Source of the DNA: Acanthaster planci | Taxonomy: Eukaryota > Echinodermata > Asteroidea > Valvatida > Acanthasteridae | Assembly: GCF_001949145.1 (NCBI RefSeq) | Contig: NW_019091551.1 | Coordinates: 233,716 to 297,715 of the forward strand | DNA length: 64,000 nucleotides | Reading direction: 5' to 3' | Shown here: one piece after another, positions 26,240-39,440 of the stretch | Numbering within the stretch: position 1 is the stretch's first letter | How the letters are laid out: each line of letters opens with the position of its first letter | Program-made: the position numbers and the translations under genes | The notes under the pieces: generated by a model | Database searches by the model: none | The model's input: the letters and a program-made list of their open reading frames with translations, nothing else | What the model was told of the DNA's origin: nothing

Positions 26240-28744
26240 TTAGAGGGCTTTTATGTACAGAAATACCTCTGTAACTCGAACAATGTCCGCACAACTGTAT
26301 CCACTTATTTTAAAGTTTCTAATTCAAAGAACCACCACCAAAATGCTTCAAATGGCGTTAAAGGTATCGTAAGTCTAGGGTTAAGTGTCATCACTGCCAA
26401 GTGCATTTCTTTTCTCACTGGGAGCAGCTGTATGCACGTTGCATAAACCAATGTTACATGAAATGGCAACAAATCTTGGCTTTCAAGCTACTGAAGCTTG
26501 CTACTGGGGGCCCAGTTGTAGTCCCTTTTCAGGCAGTACAGTTGCTGCCATTGCAGTGGCCGTGTGATTGCAAAAGGAAAGGTCATGTGACCACACATAG
26601 GGAAACCCAAGTGGAAAAAAGGACTGTATGCAGCACTTTACGTTGTAAACAAGACTAAGCGATACTAACGTTTTGCCACATGGAGGTACCACCATAAAGT
26701 GCTTTTTTAATAATGAAATTTTTAGGATAATTCCATTCCCCTGAGGTTTGAATTGTCAAGATGTTACTATAAGTACTTTGACACGTGACATTTGACTGGC
26801 TGACAGTATTGTGACCTATCTACACTTCCCTTTTTTCAAATGAAGGAAACAGTTAGATTTAAAATGCTTTTACACGTACACAAAACGTCCTTCCTGCTTT
26901 TTTGTTCAATTCGTCATCCACAGTTCCATTGTATCACTGAGGAAATTTCTATTGCTTTAATTTCAAATTAATTTTGAAACTAAAAGTGAGAACCACTACT
27001 GCATACATTCTAATTCTTGGTATCAGAAACTAAACAGGTTCTCTGACTCATTGGGAATTATGTAGCACATTCAGTGCTTTGGTTACCATCTAATACTAAG
27101 AGGGTAATCAACTGCACAATTTGTTTGTGATCACTACTTACTGTACGTGTGGAGTCTCTGCTATATTATGCAGTCTGATCTCGCTCCGTCATCAATTCCG
27201 ACATAAATTAATGTTCATTTGTATTTTATTAAACAAAACTCAAACAGTAAGCATTGCCATTTTTGCACAAAAGTCATTTAGGCTGACAGGGTTTGAAAGT
27301 TACAAATACAGTCATGGAAGTGTACATCAACACCATGGCCACCTCAGAAGATACAATTCATTTGGCCTCATGTTCACAGGTTCGGTACTGTCATTTTAAT
27401 AGAAAATTATTCAGTAATATTACAGCTGTAAAAATTCCTCAAATTCCAGTGAAATATGGTCAGTAGTCAACCTTGTGTTTTGGAGATACCTGGAAAGTGA
27501 CGATGACACCTTTCCTATTCTGGATCGGTTTTGGATCATGACAAAAGCTTCTTTAGGAATAAAAAGTAACCATGCGAAAATCCATTTTGCAGCTAGAACC
27601 ATTGTAAAACGTTGCTTTTTTAATGAAGAATTTCTTATATTTTCAGAAAAGTAGTTAAAAAAATCAGAACTCCAGTGAATAAAAAAATAGAAATTGCATA
27701 AATTTCGGCTCAACTTTTCTACTGTACAGCGAGCTATCAATGTACTCTCCCCCATGCCACACAGTTGACGAACCCATTACATCACATACATTTCTGATAT
27801 GCCTGTGTAGGTGAGATTGCAATGAATTTGCGTGCAGGTAAATGCCACACGATCCGAAAGTAGGGGGAAAAGCTCTCAGTTTTCGGTCAGTTTTTATAAA
27901 AGGGAGACTCTAAAAGTCATTTTGATTAAACAGACATTAGATGCTAAAGTTTATATGACTGTTCAATGTAAAAAAGTATTAGGAATCACACGTAGTGAGT
28001 GACCTATCGCCCTGTAAATTTTGTCATTTTTTCACTCCCGTGAACTTGAAAAATCCAGAACTAGGAAAATGCCTGTAGTATAACAGGCAGAGTGGGTAAC
28101 AAAGGGAGCTGTCAATCTCCTAACTGCAATTTCATGTATTAAATTTCACAGACATTTCATACATGGATTTTGTTCCTAATTTAGTTAAATTTTTTTGAAA
28201 AAAATGGAGCCAGGTTTTGATATGGTCGAGTGGGTCCCCGGCACAGGGCCTATTCTGTGTTATGTGTAACACAATAAGGTGAAAATCCGTCAAACTATTT
28301 TCTATGCAAATTCTTATCTTGTCCATTATGAGATCACTGAAAGTATGGTATTTGTACATGTACACACATCCATAGGTCATTAACTTACATGTATATGTAC
28401 AAGTGGATGTACCTTTTTCATCAGAAGTCCACATTTGTACAGCCCAGTTGCCAGCACAGTGCAGCCTCGTATTACATGCAATGTAAAACAAAGCAAAAGC
28501 AGAGATTCTGTTCTGTTTTTACTGAACATAGGGCTTTTCTGCATATCTTGTTTTGAGAAAACACATTTGTTCAAATAAAATGCATGCTTATTTGACTTCT
28601 GCACTTTTCAAAAAATGTACTCAAGAGGTCCATATCAAGAAAGGAAAAAGAAATTACTTGTTATGACTTATACGTGTCAATTTTACAACTTAATAGGGCA
28701 ATCCTGCCCCTCTTTTGGGTGGCTTAAAATGGGAAATGCTATGG

Positions 28745-28795
28745 GCTGGAATCAGACCTGCAAGCCTGCATGTAATCCTCTAGACCACGGCCAAT
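28745..28795 (-). repeat. degenerate tRNA-like sequence (SINE relic)
   Basis: On the minus strand TGGCCGTGGTCTAGAGG resembles an A box, and GGTCTGATTCC, about 30 nt later, resembles a B box with two changes. The A-to-B distance is shorter than in a real tRNA. It is best read as a decayed tRNA pseudogene or SINE head. Confidence 0.35.
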
Positions 28796-30011
28796 TAATT
28801 TCTCTGCCTAGTTCCCAAATAAATGCGGATGATCCAATGTCAACTGAATGCATGTACAGGGACACTTGCTTCCACGTGCTTCTGAGAGTTTCCTGGTGCG
28901 GGCCACATCCCCAAACTACTGTGGCTATCACACTCAATGCAAAGCCTACGAGCCTGTGTGAAGTATGTGGGAAGTCCTTGCCCTTTTTACCGTCTCATGC
29001 ATTAGCGATAGACGTGGTTATATTTTTTTAAAATCATCATTGGGTCGTGTGCACGAACAGTGAGACAAGCCCAGCACCCTGGACAATCAACACTGATGTT
29101 TGCTTCATCATTTGACGGGCGGTTCAAGACTTTATCTTACAGGACTGATTTTTTTGGTGATTTTTGACAAATGAAAGGTCTTTTTGTTACAACTTCTGGT
29201 CTGATAACATTTCTTTTCTGGCTTCAAGAAATTTTAGACTCCCAAAATTTGGGACTTCAGCTAGAATTGAAATTTTAAAATTAGGCATCAATGTGTTCCA
29301 GCCCTAACTGCATAAGGTCCTGGATTAGTTAGAGGACCCAAATGTTTTATTGTTGTAAATGTTACTGAAATATTTCTTTTAGCCAGCTGAAGTATGACAG
29401 ATGTTTTTTAAATGCAGTTCAAAAGAAACCTTTATGTCAACTAGTTCTTGACTTTAGATGTTCACTGAAGTTCAGACATTGAAGTGTCCTTTCAAAATGT
29501 CCAATTTTATCACTTTGTTTAAATGGGGTGCTACATTCTGTTGAAGGGGGTAGTGTTGAAACGACAAATTGAAGGCACAAAAGGCACAAAAAGAACATGC
29601 TTTCCATAATGTTCAAACCATATAGTCAGTTGTGTAGTGGGTAAGTATACCGTGTATGTCAGTATAAAAGCAGCAATAACTACTCCATCCCAGGGAACAT
29701 AAGAAAACAAAAGTTGGACCAAACTCACTTATACAAGTAAGCGATTTGAAAAACACTGTTACCTTTTTTCCTAAAAACTTTAATGATAAAAGACAAAAAA
29801 TCAAGTGATGTTCAAATGAGAAACACATGCTCATAAATAATTTGTAAGCTCATATAGAATATGAATAAACCTGTTTTTTTCTTAGTTAAAACATGGTCAA
29901 TCATTAACAAGATGGGCCAATTTAATACAGAAATAAAGATTACACAGAAACGCGGTAATTTCATCATCAATGTAGCGGGGTCTGAGTCTCAGTAGGGTTG
30001 ACAATGAACTT

Positions 30012-30069
30012 GGATGGGTTGGATGGTTACTCAGCAGCTTATAGCAACCCCCCCCATCCAACTCACCCA
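30012..30069. repeat. imperfect hairpin
   Basis: GGTTGGATGG (about 30017-30026) pairs with CCATCCAACT (30055-30064). A second pairing, TTACTCAGCAG at 30027 against GCTGAGTAA at about 30158, suggests a nested fold. No transposon ends were recognised. Confidence 0.4.
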
Positions 30070-31009
30070 AACACCAGTGGCAAACACATCAGGAATAAGG
30101 GTCTGGAGAACCAGGCCAAAGCTTTGTTGTTTGTGATTTTGGCACAAAGTGTCTTTTGCTGAGTAATCTACCCTCTGCAAGGAGTACGTCAGCCATAAAA
30201 AAGAGTGAAACACTGTGCACTTAACAAGAGTTTGGGTATAAATGGGATATCCAGGTATAGTATGAATACCAAAAAAAAAAGATCTCCTTGAATGAGCCTA
30301 AAATTGTCAGTAGAATTCATGACAAAGTGCCAAGAGGCTATTCCCTTCTAAATATATGTGAATCCAATATATTTACAGTGAAAATAATTGGGACTTTTTT
30401 AAATACTGGCACAAGGACATGGTCAATCTGAAAGTAAATCAGCACGTCTTTGCTGTGCAGTAAAGTAAAATGAGAAAAGTTAAAGCCGTATTCAGTACAA
30501 TGTATATTCATGTGCAGTGTAATCTTCCCACATTAAAAAAACTTTGGCGAATCAGGACCAATTTGTGGAGATCTTTTTCTGTTCCCACAACATTTTTGGT
30601 CCCCGGAAAATAAGTGTGATGATAAGTGTTTGTCCGCACGACTACAAAAAAAGTAAATGCATGTGGAGGTGGGTATGTGTGCATGTGTGGTACTTAAGGT
30701 CGTCAACATTATTTTAAGAAAGGGATTTTCATCATTTAGTTACATGTAAGTGAAAAAAATCCAGCCCACCTGTACATACATAAGTATACCTGTTCCGTAG
30801 TTTTGGGGATAAATGCATGATATTACACTTATTTTGTAGGTTCTGAAAATGTTATGGGGACAGAGCAATGTCCCACAACTCGGTCCTAATTTGCCTAACA
30901 AAAGAAATTTTCCCCCTTAACCTGGTGAAGGACTACCCACACCCACACACAAAAATATGTAATTGGACATTGCTATGATCCCTGGACATTTGGACACCAT
31001 CCGAACAAA

Positions 31010-32822
31010 CTTTTTTGACTTGTTCGTCCATCCAACTTCAACTTAACCATACAGTTATTAGCGAAATTGACAATGCTAAACAAGTTTTTTTATGTGGGTA
31101 GAATTCACAAATGCCAAAAACTGAGGCCCAGCCTGGCTAACATTAGGAAAACCAACCCAACTATTCACATTCAAGATACTGATCCTTGTGACCACACATC
31201 AATTGTAGATGCAATTAATAATCTCCTGGCTAGTTTCTCACAAACACATGACTCACTTGATCAGAGTAAACTACCTGCTTATTTACCATTTGATGTGCCA
31301 CCTCCCCAAGTCCAGCCCTGGGAAGTTTACAATGCTTTGAAGAGAATTCTAGTTTCAAACTCTAGGGGGGCCGATGATTTGCCTGCTAAACTCATCAGGA
31401 ATTTGCTTGTGAGTTAAGCACCCCTGTAACAGATATTCTCAATACATGTACATCTTTTTCTCATGGCATTGTTCAAGCTCGGTGGAAGCGGGCAATTGTG
31501 CCTGTCCCTAAGCAAATGCCACCAACATTGCGTAAACTTGGGCTCATTTCCCTGACTCCATTACTTGCTAAGAAAGCTGAAGGGTTTATTTGTAAATGGG
31601 CTATGAACTTAATTTGCCCTAATAGACAAAAAACAATTTGGTAGTCCAAAGGGTGTTTCAACTACCCACTGCCTTGTTGATGTTTATCACCACCTAGTTT
31701 CTGGTTCTTGTGTTTCTAATCACATATCCACGCCTGTACTTACTGACTTCACAAAAGAATTTGATATGGTGAACCATGCACTAGCTATCAAGAACTTGTT
31801 CATACTGGATGTGCCCCCATTGTTATTCAGTGGATTGCAAACTTCTTGACTGACCATGACCAAAGAGGAAGGTACAAACGATCCCTTTCGGAGTGGCAAA
31901 CACTCACTGGTGGTGTTCCATAGGGCACTAAACTTGGCCCTGTGATATTCCTAGCATGTATAAATAACGCAGCAGATCATGTTCAGAGTAAATCCTGGAA
32001 ATACGCTAATAGAAAACTTTTCATGCTCAGAAAATTAAAGAAATCCAGATTAACTCGTGATGAACTTGTTACTTTGTAATAAGGGCTACATCAGACCTGT
32101 TTTAGAATATGCCGTCCCTTTGTGGCACTCTGGGCCTACTTATACTCAATCCGACAACCTAGAATCCATTCAAAAAGAGTGTGTCGTATTATACTGGGCC
32201 AACAATATACACAACATGACTCGGCTTTAGCTGATTAAGGCCCTAGAAACATTGGTGAATAAAAGACTTCACCTATGTGCCATATTTGCTCTTAAGTCAT
32301 TCAACTCAGGCAGGTTTAATGAATGGTTCACTAAATCTAAGAGTACCCATACAATGAATCTTAGATCTTGCAGAAAACTAGAGGAATGCTCATGTAAAAC
32401 CAATCATTTCAACGACCGCCCAATTCCTTACCTTACTTGACTCTTGAATTCATCTACTCTACCCCTGCCGTCTTGCACCAAGTAATCTTTATCTATAGGC
32501 AATATATATGTAGGTGTGGTTGTAATTTTGTAATCCCCCATCCCGTTTTTTTTCTGTCTCTTTGTGTTTGTTGGTTGGTGATGTCGGGTGTTGGTTTGTT
32601 GGTTTTTAGGTGGTACATGTGTTTTCTGCCCTCTTGTCTGTTTTCTTTATCGGTTTATTTGGCTTTTTGTTTTTATGAGCAATCACATTTTTATTTGACA
32701 TTTTTATGGTAATATTACGTGTATATTAATTTTAGTTTTACAATCTTTGTCACTTTAATATTATCCCGTGTAAGATGTTCTTAATTCAGCCTGGAGGCTG
32801 CAATGAACAATCAAATAAACCA
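31010..32822 (+). mobile_element. decayed non-LTR retrotransposon (CR1/L2/jockey-like group), 5'-truncated
   Basis: The element encoded a reverse transcriptase (RT) that copies its own RNA at a chromosomal nick (target-primed reverse transcription). Successive frames keep the order of RT blocks: a pre-RT region, the DDLPAKLIR block, RW..AIVVPVPK and LISLTPLLAK blocks, QFGSPKGVSTTHCLVD, DF.KEFDMVNHA and a GVP-stop-GTKLGPVIF block. The C-terminal block includes an LEYAVPLW-like segment and ends in an IPYLT-type segment near 32.43 kb. The endonuclease domain is absent, so the copy is 5' truncated. The 3' end ends in GGAGGCTGCAATGAACAATC and AAATAAACC. Exact clade is uncertain. Confidence 0.85.
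31067..32440 (+). pseudogene. reverse transcriptase pseudogene of the non-LTR element
   Basis: The longest intact part is a 116-codon frame at 31067-31417 ending just after the PAKLIRNLL segment. Reading then shifts frame at about 31410 for the WKRAIVVPVPK and PLLAKKAEGF blocks. It shifts again near 31625 for the FGSPKG..TTHCLVD and FDMVNHA blocks. The PQGT motif near 31915 has a stop in place of Q (CAG to TAG). The sequence that should follow with the catalytic YxDD box is missing: after INNAADHVQ a short K-Y-A remnant passes into unrelated frames, so a deletion is likely. The C-terminal LESIQK and RIILG region is recognisable at 32.16-32.21 kb. The protein cannot be functional. Confidence 0.8.
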
Positions 32823-32844
32823 TAATAGGCCTAATAATACAAAA

Positions 32845-33080
32845 TTGGTGTTCGTTTTCTGTCAAGTGTTTCCCTTGCCTTCCATCTCTCTGGCCCAGAT
32901 TCAATTCCCAGCTCTGTCCACATGTGGATTGGGTTTTCAGTCCCTACCTGATGTCACAGGTTTTACCCCATATTATCCTCTGGGGTTTTCCTCCCACCTC
33001 TAAAACTGTAACTGCCTCTCACTTTCTCCTCTCTACAGGTTTCATCAGGCTTGTGAGCATGTACAGTGCCTAAGGCACCA
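32845..33080 (+). mobile_element. tRNA-derived SINE
   Basis: A CTTGCCTTCCATCTCT segment leads into a B-box-like GATTCAATTCCC (32898-32909). It is followed by a body with ACATGTGGATTGGGTTTTCA, GTCCCTACCTGA, GGTTTT-rich segments and CCACCTCTAAAACTG. This order is what I recall for a tRNA-derived SINE group in invertebrate deuterostomes; that recollection needs a database check. The A box is decayed. It lies directly behind the 3' end of the non-LTR element. The right boundary is approximate, and sequence after about 33010 is less certain. Confidence 0.6.
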
Positions 33081-36000
33081 AGTTGAGGAATCTTTGGTGT
33101 CATTAACAGATATTTCATAGTAATATGGACAGATTATGTTCACTTGTGCTCACACAAATAAGTGTTCATATGAGAAGGTGGTCATGTGATTGCAGGAAAA
33201 TCATGGATAAAATCCTGGTTGTCCCTCAATTTGCACAAAAAAAGCAGGCCATGGAATTCTTAGTCAAAGTCAATGTGTTTCTAATGCTGTTTTGATCAAG
33301 TGAATGCTAAAATGGCAAGCAAGACGTATCCATTACAAAATGTGGGAGTCCGGATTTGATACAAGTTAAACAGGGTTAATTGTATCTGTAAGCAATAAAC
33401 CTGAACAAATATTCAGAGCAATATGTCTACTGTAGATGTTATCAAAACACTAGTTCACTTACTACTGTAGAGATAAGACTTTACCAGCTAATTTGCAAAT
33501 GTCTCGGGAGACAAAAAAAGAGAAGTCAAGATTTCACATTCCAGGGGCATTTTATGTCTGGACTAGACATGATATCAAGCTATTGGTCTTGCCAGTTTTT
33601 ATGCACTAATAATCTATGGTCTGTCTTGAGACTAAAGGTGAATTATTTTCGTTTAAGCATGTTTACATGTCATCCCCATGTCAGTTACGAGTTACAGTGT
33701 AACTTAAAACTAAGCCGTCTTTGTTTTAGTCCCATATTGTTTGTTGTAGAATTTTTTAGATGTTTTGCGTAAATATTGCCCTTTTTATTGCAGTTTTTGT
33801 TATGAAAACTTGCTCTCACATTTGAAGTGGTTTTCTTGTTCATTGAAGAGAAAATGTAATCGGACGATTGACACACTGATTGATTGATTGATTGATAAGT
33901 AATCCGAGGCTCCATTGCAGCAAGGTACATGTGGACACTAACATTTTACTTTCTCTAACACACTTTACAAAGCTCACACCAAATGAAGTGCAACAGTTCA
34001 TATGAAGCCAGGGTAAAATAAACTATATTGCAAATGCCTGAAATGAGGACCACAAGTGCACCGGCTTTGGGGTTATCACAGGACACATGCAGGGCCAGCA
34101 TGAGACACAACTAATTAAAAACAGGGTAGGAGGAGTGGTTGGTTGGCTGTCAATTTGAGAGGCACAGTGGGGTGGAAAGGAGATTAGAAACAAATGGAGG
34201 TGTCTGGTGGTATTGGCTGAGGTCACCTAATGGGTATTGCTTTTTAAAGTTCCCTGTCTGGACTCCTCAGGACACCAACATTTAACTGAAATTTCTTGGG
34301 TGTGTATGTAGATCAGAAGATTTACTGTATCGTAGGAGAACTAAATGTAAAACTATAAAAAGAAACTTAATCAAAATTAGATTAAAAGGTTTGGATGGCA
34401 AACCCGATGATGTGAAACCTTACAGGAAAACCATTTCTTTCACAGTATGCTACCATCAACCATGAACATTTGACCAGCAATTGACTGATGTCTTGTCATT
34501 GTGCAGTGTGACTGTTGTGTTCCCCTGCATTTCTTCTTATCAGCCAAACAATTAGAAAGGTAAACAACACTGATTTATGAAGCCTTTCCCACTGGTAACA
34601 TCATGGAAGAAACGTGTCAAGCAGGTTTGGTCTAAATTATTTTAACTTGGAAGTTAGATCATAAATCTGTAACAACACACATATTATCAACTTGAACATC
34701 TTAAGAATTAAAACTTGCGTGATAAGGCCTATTCAAATGTGGCAGTGAAACATCACTGTGTGTAGTCTTGGGAGGCCCATACCATTCCTAGGAATTGATG
34801 AGTTACAAATGTACATACGACTTTTAGTAAGAAATACTAACAGGGTGGTAACCCCCACTGAGTAGGAAAGGCGTGACCAATAAAGAAACAGGAGAGAGAC
34901 CTGAATTTTGAAAAACAACATCAACTGCAGAGATTTGGTGGTGATATTGTTTTCATACTTCTCTCTTGATGAGGTTTGCTATTATGAATTGAGATTGAGT
35001 TTCTGGTTGATTTGATAATTGGGGTGTGCATTTGGGGTTAAGATGAAAAATCATACTGTACGTATGTATATGTTTATCACGTTATCTTCTGTTGCCTAAA
35101 AAGAAGTAAACAAGCTTGAAATCCTTTTGAAGTTGCTCAAGTTGTCAATCAAAGTTACTTGAGGCACATTCCACATGTAGATGTTAATAAATTGATTCAA
35201 TCCTGATTAATCCTACGTTGAAGTCCCCAACTTCTGTGAGTGTTTTGACCAGATCTCATGACAAAAATAGTGAAGTTAGGAAGTCTTACATCATTTTATA
35301 TTTAAGGAACAAGTTTTCAGCTACAGCCCTATGCTAACCAGTTGTGGGCCTCATCGAATCAAATGTGGCTGTTGCAATACCATTCCTGTATTTAGTCTGG
35401 GGGGCAAAGTTGTAAGTGGCTTCAAGACTTTGAAATCAACTCACTGTCCCCCAGGCAAGGTGGTAAACATCTTGGGTTGTAGGTTGCTACTAGTGCTGCT
35501 GTCCAGACTTTCTGCAGTCATCTGTGAATATGCATCATATAATGATTGGTCCCATCTTGCTTGAATTGAGAAAGTTAGTCTTTTCTCATTTTTACCTTGT
35601 TTGTGGATCACTCAATAGCTCTTCTTTTTCTAGCAGCAAAAAGAATAATCAGCAATTAACCTTCAGCTGGGAGTCATCTCAACACCCCCTCTGGGATGCC
35701 TGTATTATTTTGTTGGTTTAGCAGAGAGCAGAAGTTTCCAGTTAAGATAAACATTTTTTCAGGTGTTCTCATGGCCATTAAAAGGGGAGCATTTACAACA
35801 GAGAATCCAGCAACTGCCATGATGTCAGTGTGCATGCATCCATGATAAGACCTTTTCATTGCTCTGAGCAGGGTCAGGCTTGGTAAGTGGCCAGCAACAA
35901 GTAGCTAATTTAGCTGTTAAGTTGCCTCAGGGTGATTTCAAAGTATGGCTCACCAAATACTCTTGCTATTTTGTTGAAAATACCCAAGCTGTTGTCTTGA

Positions 36001-39000
36001 CGGGAAATTTCATGTGTCTATTTTTCATGTTTCTATTTTTCGTGCTTCTGTTTATGGAAGAAACAAATGCATGTTAGCATGAACTTAAAATACTTGCATT
36101 GAGGAATACCTTGTCACAACATTAAGTTTCAAGTTTTATGGGCTTTTACATGCACAGCGTAACTTTACCTTTATTCATGCTTACATGTAGATGTTGATTA
36201 TTTGGAGAAATGTTTTTAGATATCATATTCTCTGTTTGTATACATTTAAAATGATATACCTCTGATGCATTGCTATTGTGGGACACATACAAATAGGTAC
36301 AATATTTTTGTATTTATATTTGGCCAAGTGCTGCTTTATGTGATCAAGTCAGTAGTGCTAGAAACCTTTTCTAGCAAACTCATATTACGCCTGCAAGTAG
36401 TGATTATTAAGTTACATTTTCTGTTTGATAAATCAAAATCCAATCCGTGAAAATGAAGACTGCATTTCAGATAGTGAAAAAGAATGAACAAAAAGTTCTT
36501 AATCTAGATATCTGAACCTCAGGCAAGTAACTGTTGCAGGAACACAAAGTTTGTAGTTGAATGGTACAGGTGGAAACTGGAAAGTATAAGGTAAACATGC
36601 TTTAATAGTAAGAAATTCCGCAGGACAGACCCCTTGCTTCTGTATTATTGCTGAATAAATGTTGTGTGAACATTTGAGAAAATAGCCATTCTGTCAATCA
36701 AACTTGCAGTTGAAAAGAAGATCCTTTATCAATTATAAAACAAACCAAATTTGTGGGCCTAACTCACTTGCACCAGCTTTTTACTGTGCATGATGAATAG
36801 GGCCTATTCAGCACCGTAGATCAAGTTTGTGGCCCTGTTTCAGATGAGACAAGGTAGGTTTCTGGTTTCAGGGAACTAGCTACATGTAATTTGTAAGCTT
36901 TTGTTTCCTAGGTCTGTTTCCTGTAGGCGTGGACCTCAGTGGTTGTAGCTTGTTGCCTGACAGCAAGTGGGTCTCAGGTAATCCAATGTTCCTAATTTTG
37001 CTCGCTGTAAAGCTGAGGGGAATCCCTACATGTGTCATCCCATTACTTGCATGAATGCGAAAATGTATTTGCCGTACATGTTCTTTCACCAAAACCATCA
37101 TGCCAGATTGAGCAATTTGGCTAAGTTGTGTCTCTTTGAAATCATAGATTGGTCAAACCATTGGTTGCACCATGAAGTGACATAAAATGGTAGTTTTGCT
37201 GTACCATCAATAGATGTGCATGTATCACGTATAAATTTGTGCACAGGATACATGCGCACGTTTGCTGTGGCAACTAGACAAGATTAGGCCACTTTTTGGT
37301 GCTATGGTTATTGTGGACTTTTGCTACCCTTTCTTGAAGCTTGTATGGGTATACACCAAGTTTACTTGTCATTCAAAGAATGTGACAAACTGCAGTCGCC
37401 AACACTTTAATAATTTTAGGCAAGCAACTTGAGTTCAACTCCTGGCTGGACTGATCTGAAAATGCAGCACCAAGACTGGACAAATAGAATACCTGCTTAC
37501 TGTCTCCAACTTTTACCCTTCTGAACAGCAGTCTAGTTTTGAACAGTGATTTTTGAAATGCAAATTAGCATCAACTGGGGGATTCACCTTTGAGACTTAT
37601 CAGCTCACATCCATGACTCCCACTCGACCTGAGAGTTTTCTCGCCTCCTTGGTTTGATTACTGGCAGGATGAACTGGGGGAAACAGACATGTCGCTCAGT
37701 AAACCCTAAATCCTCCAAGATTTCCTCTGTAACTTCTAAGTGTGGGTCTTGTGGGCAGCTACTTTCTTTGGGCTCTGGGTTTTTTAATGGCGACTATCCA
37801 AATGATCCTCCTAAAGTCTGTACAATTTTGGCACCTGGGGTCACGATCCACCACCCTCTCCCAAGGGAGACTGGGAAGGTAATACAGAAAGGCAGCTCAT
37901 CTGCAAAAGGTCATGGACTTCTGCAATCTTTCTGCAAGTCACTGGTGCCCAATTCCCCAGCGGGAGCCAATACTGGCCGCCTTTCATTTTGGCAGAGCTG
38001 CTGTGCTGATTTATTTCAGAGGACAGCAGTGGAACTGGTGGAAATGAAAATGAAGAGACCGAGGAAGGGTTCGCTCCAAGGATGTTGAGGGAAATATCTG
38101 TATAATTTTGAATCTTGGAAGATAATAAGATTGGTTGCAATCAAGATAGAGTCGCAAAAGGGGGATTAATGTCTGAGGGGTATTGCTGTAATAAAAAAAG
38201 GAAACCTTTTTTTTTCTGTGGAGAATTGGTCAATTTACACAGGATGAGCTTTGTCTAGTGCATTGCACATGATAGTCCGGCAACAGGTCCGTAGATGAAC
38301 ATGGCAGGTCTGTGTTCATATATGTAGAGTCAGCAGTGTCAGCACAAGACTGAGTTTGAATGTAACCTCCTCAGTGTCTGGTTTCTTTTTGTAAAGGGAG
38401 GTCTATCGGATTTCATAGAGGACATACACCAGGGCTATGGAAACCTTCAGAGGGGATGGTAAAAGACATTCAATTCCACAGAGGGGCAAGGGTTGCTCAA
38501 TTAGCACCGGATTGAGTCGATGAGTGGAGACCAGGTGATAGTCTGATGCTGTTTTTAACTGTGTAGAAAGGAACCCCTTTCATATCAGTGATTTCACCGG
38601 ACCTTTGTAATGAACCCGTTTATCAACACTCATGATGCTGGCATGAGATAGAACACAGTGTTCAGACTATGGAATGACATGTGAAAGGGGCATGGGGAGG
38701 TTTAACTAATAGAGGGAAAATTGGCTTTTGATGAATACATGATCAATTAGTACCATGAACGTTTCAGATAGGTGCTGAACATTTGATATGTCTTGTATCG
38801 ATCGATGGCAAGTATTGCAGCACAGGCCCCACCCAAACTGGGGATTAACTGTTCAGGAACCGACCAAACTGATAAAAGTTTTTCACCCTATTGCTTGAAA
38901 TGAGAATTCTACTTGAACCAATTTGGTGCACTCATCATATTCTCTTGTATAATTCAAGTGTGTGTTGCATACCTTAAAGCCCATTTGAAGCTAAGGTTAG

Positions 39001-39215
39001 GAATATACATATTATGTGTATGTTTTTTCTCATCTTCCGCCATTTTTATAAGATGTGCCACAAGACAGTATTCTTTGTCCTCTTTTTAATTGTCCACTTC
39101 ACCAATCGAGAACATTAAATCTGATGAGCTTGATTGTGTTTAATTGTAATTGTTATCTAAAATTGATAATAGATATGAATCTACTAGTACTTTCAATGAT
39201 GTAAGTCTCCAACAC
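33081..39215. other. non-coding stretch, no gene seen
   Basis: No recognised exon or element apart from a GATT microsatellite at 33877-33895. A 144-codon open frame at 37654-38088 on the plus strand and an overlapping minus-strand frame have no recognisable domain and are not called. Either could be checked against transcripts. Confidence 0.5.
33877..33895. repeat. (TGAT)n microsatellite
   Basis: Nearly five perfect TGAT/GATT units. Confidence 0.8.
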
Positions 39216-39216
39216 A

Positions 39217-39440
39217 ATAGTATTCTTCAAAACGTGTACCGGTGACGTCATGCCATACTTGAGTGCCCTTAAAAATCTATTGTGAAAATATGTCTGTGAT
39301 GAAGTTTGCTGGAATCGCTTGAATATTGGTAGATAAAATGATCTCTATGCCTGCAACGCTTGTGTAGAAATTCAGGCTGATGACATCCTCAGACTGGAAG
39401 TTATGGTGAAAAAAAAAAGAAAAATCAATCATGAGAGGTG
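39217..39440 (+). repeat. partial solo copy of the 50-kb fold-back repeat arm
   Basis: It shares an ordered series of blocks with the left arm of the fold-back element at 50018-50240: GTATTCTTCAAA, a GCGCCCTT/GTGCCCTT block, ATGTCTGTG.(C/T)(A/G)AAGTTTG, GAATCGC/GAATTGC, TGTGTA and GGCTGATGACATC.TCAGACTGGAA. Similarity fades after about 39410 in an A-rich tract. It contains a perfect TGACGTCA palindrome (39243-39250). It is a truncated family member with no inverted partner beside it. Confidence 0.7.

Larger units (their letters stand above)
26244..31000. other. non-coding stretch, no gene seen
   Basis: No cellular exon recognised. It contains a tRNA-like relic at 28.75 kb and an imperfect hairpin near 30.01-30.07 kb. 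A 138-codon open frame at 28615-29031 shows no domain and overlaps the tRNA-like relic, so I do not call it a gene. Confidence 0.5.

Noticed and set aside
28615-29031. 138-codon plus-strand open frame
   Set aside because: Overlaps a tRNA-like SINE relic on the other strand; composition looks non-coding.
37654-38088. 144-codon plus-strand open frame with a CGSCGQ segment
   Set aside because: No recognisable domain, the minus strand is also open over part of it, and no splice or promoter context.
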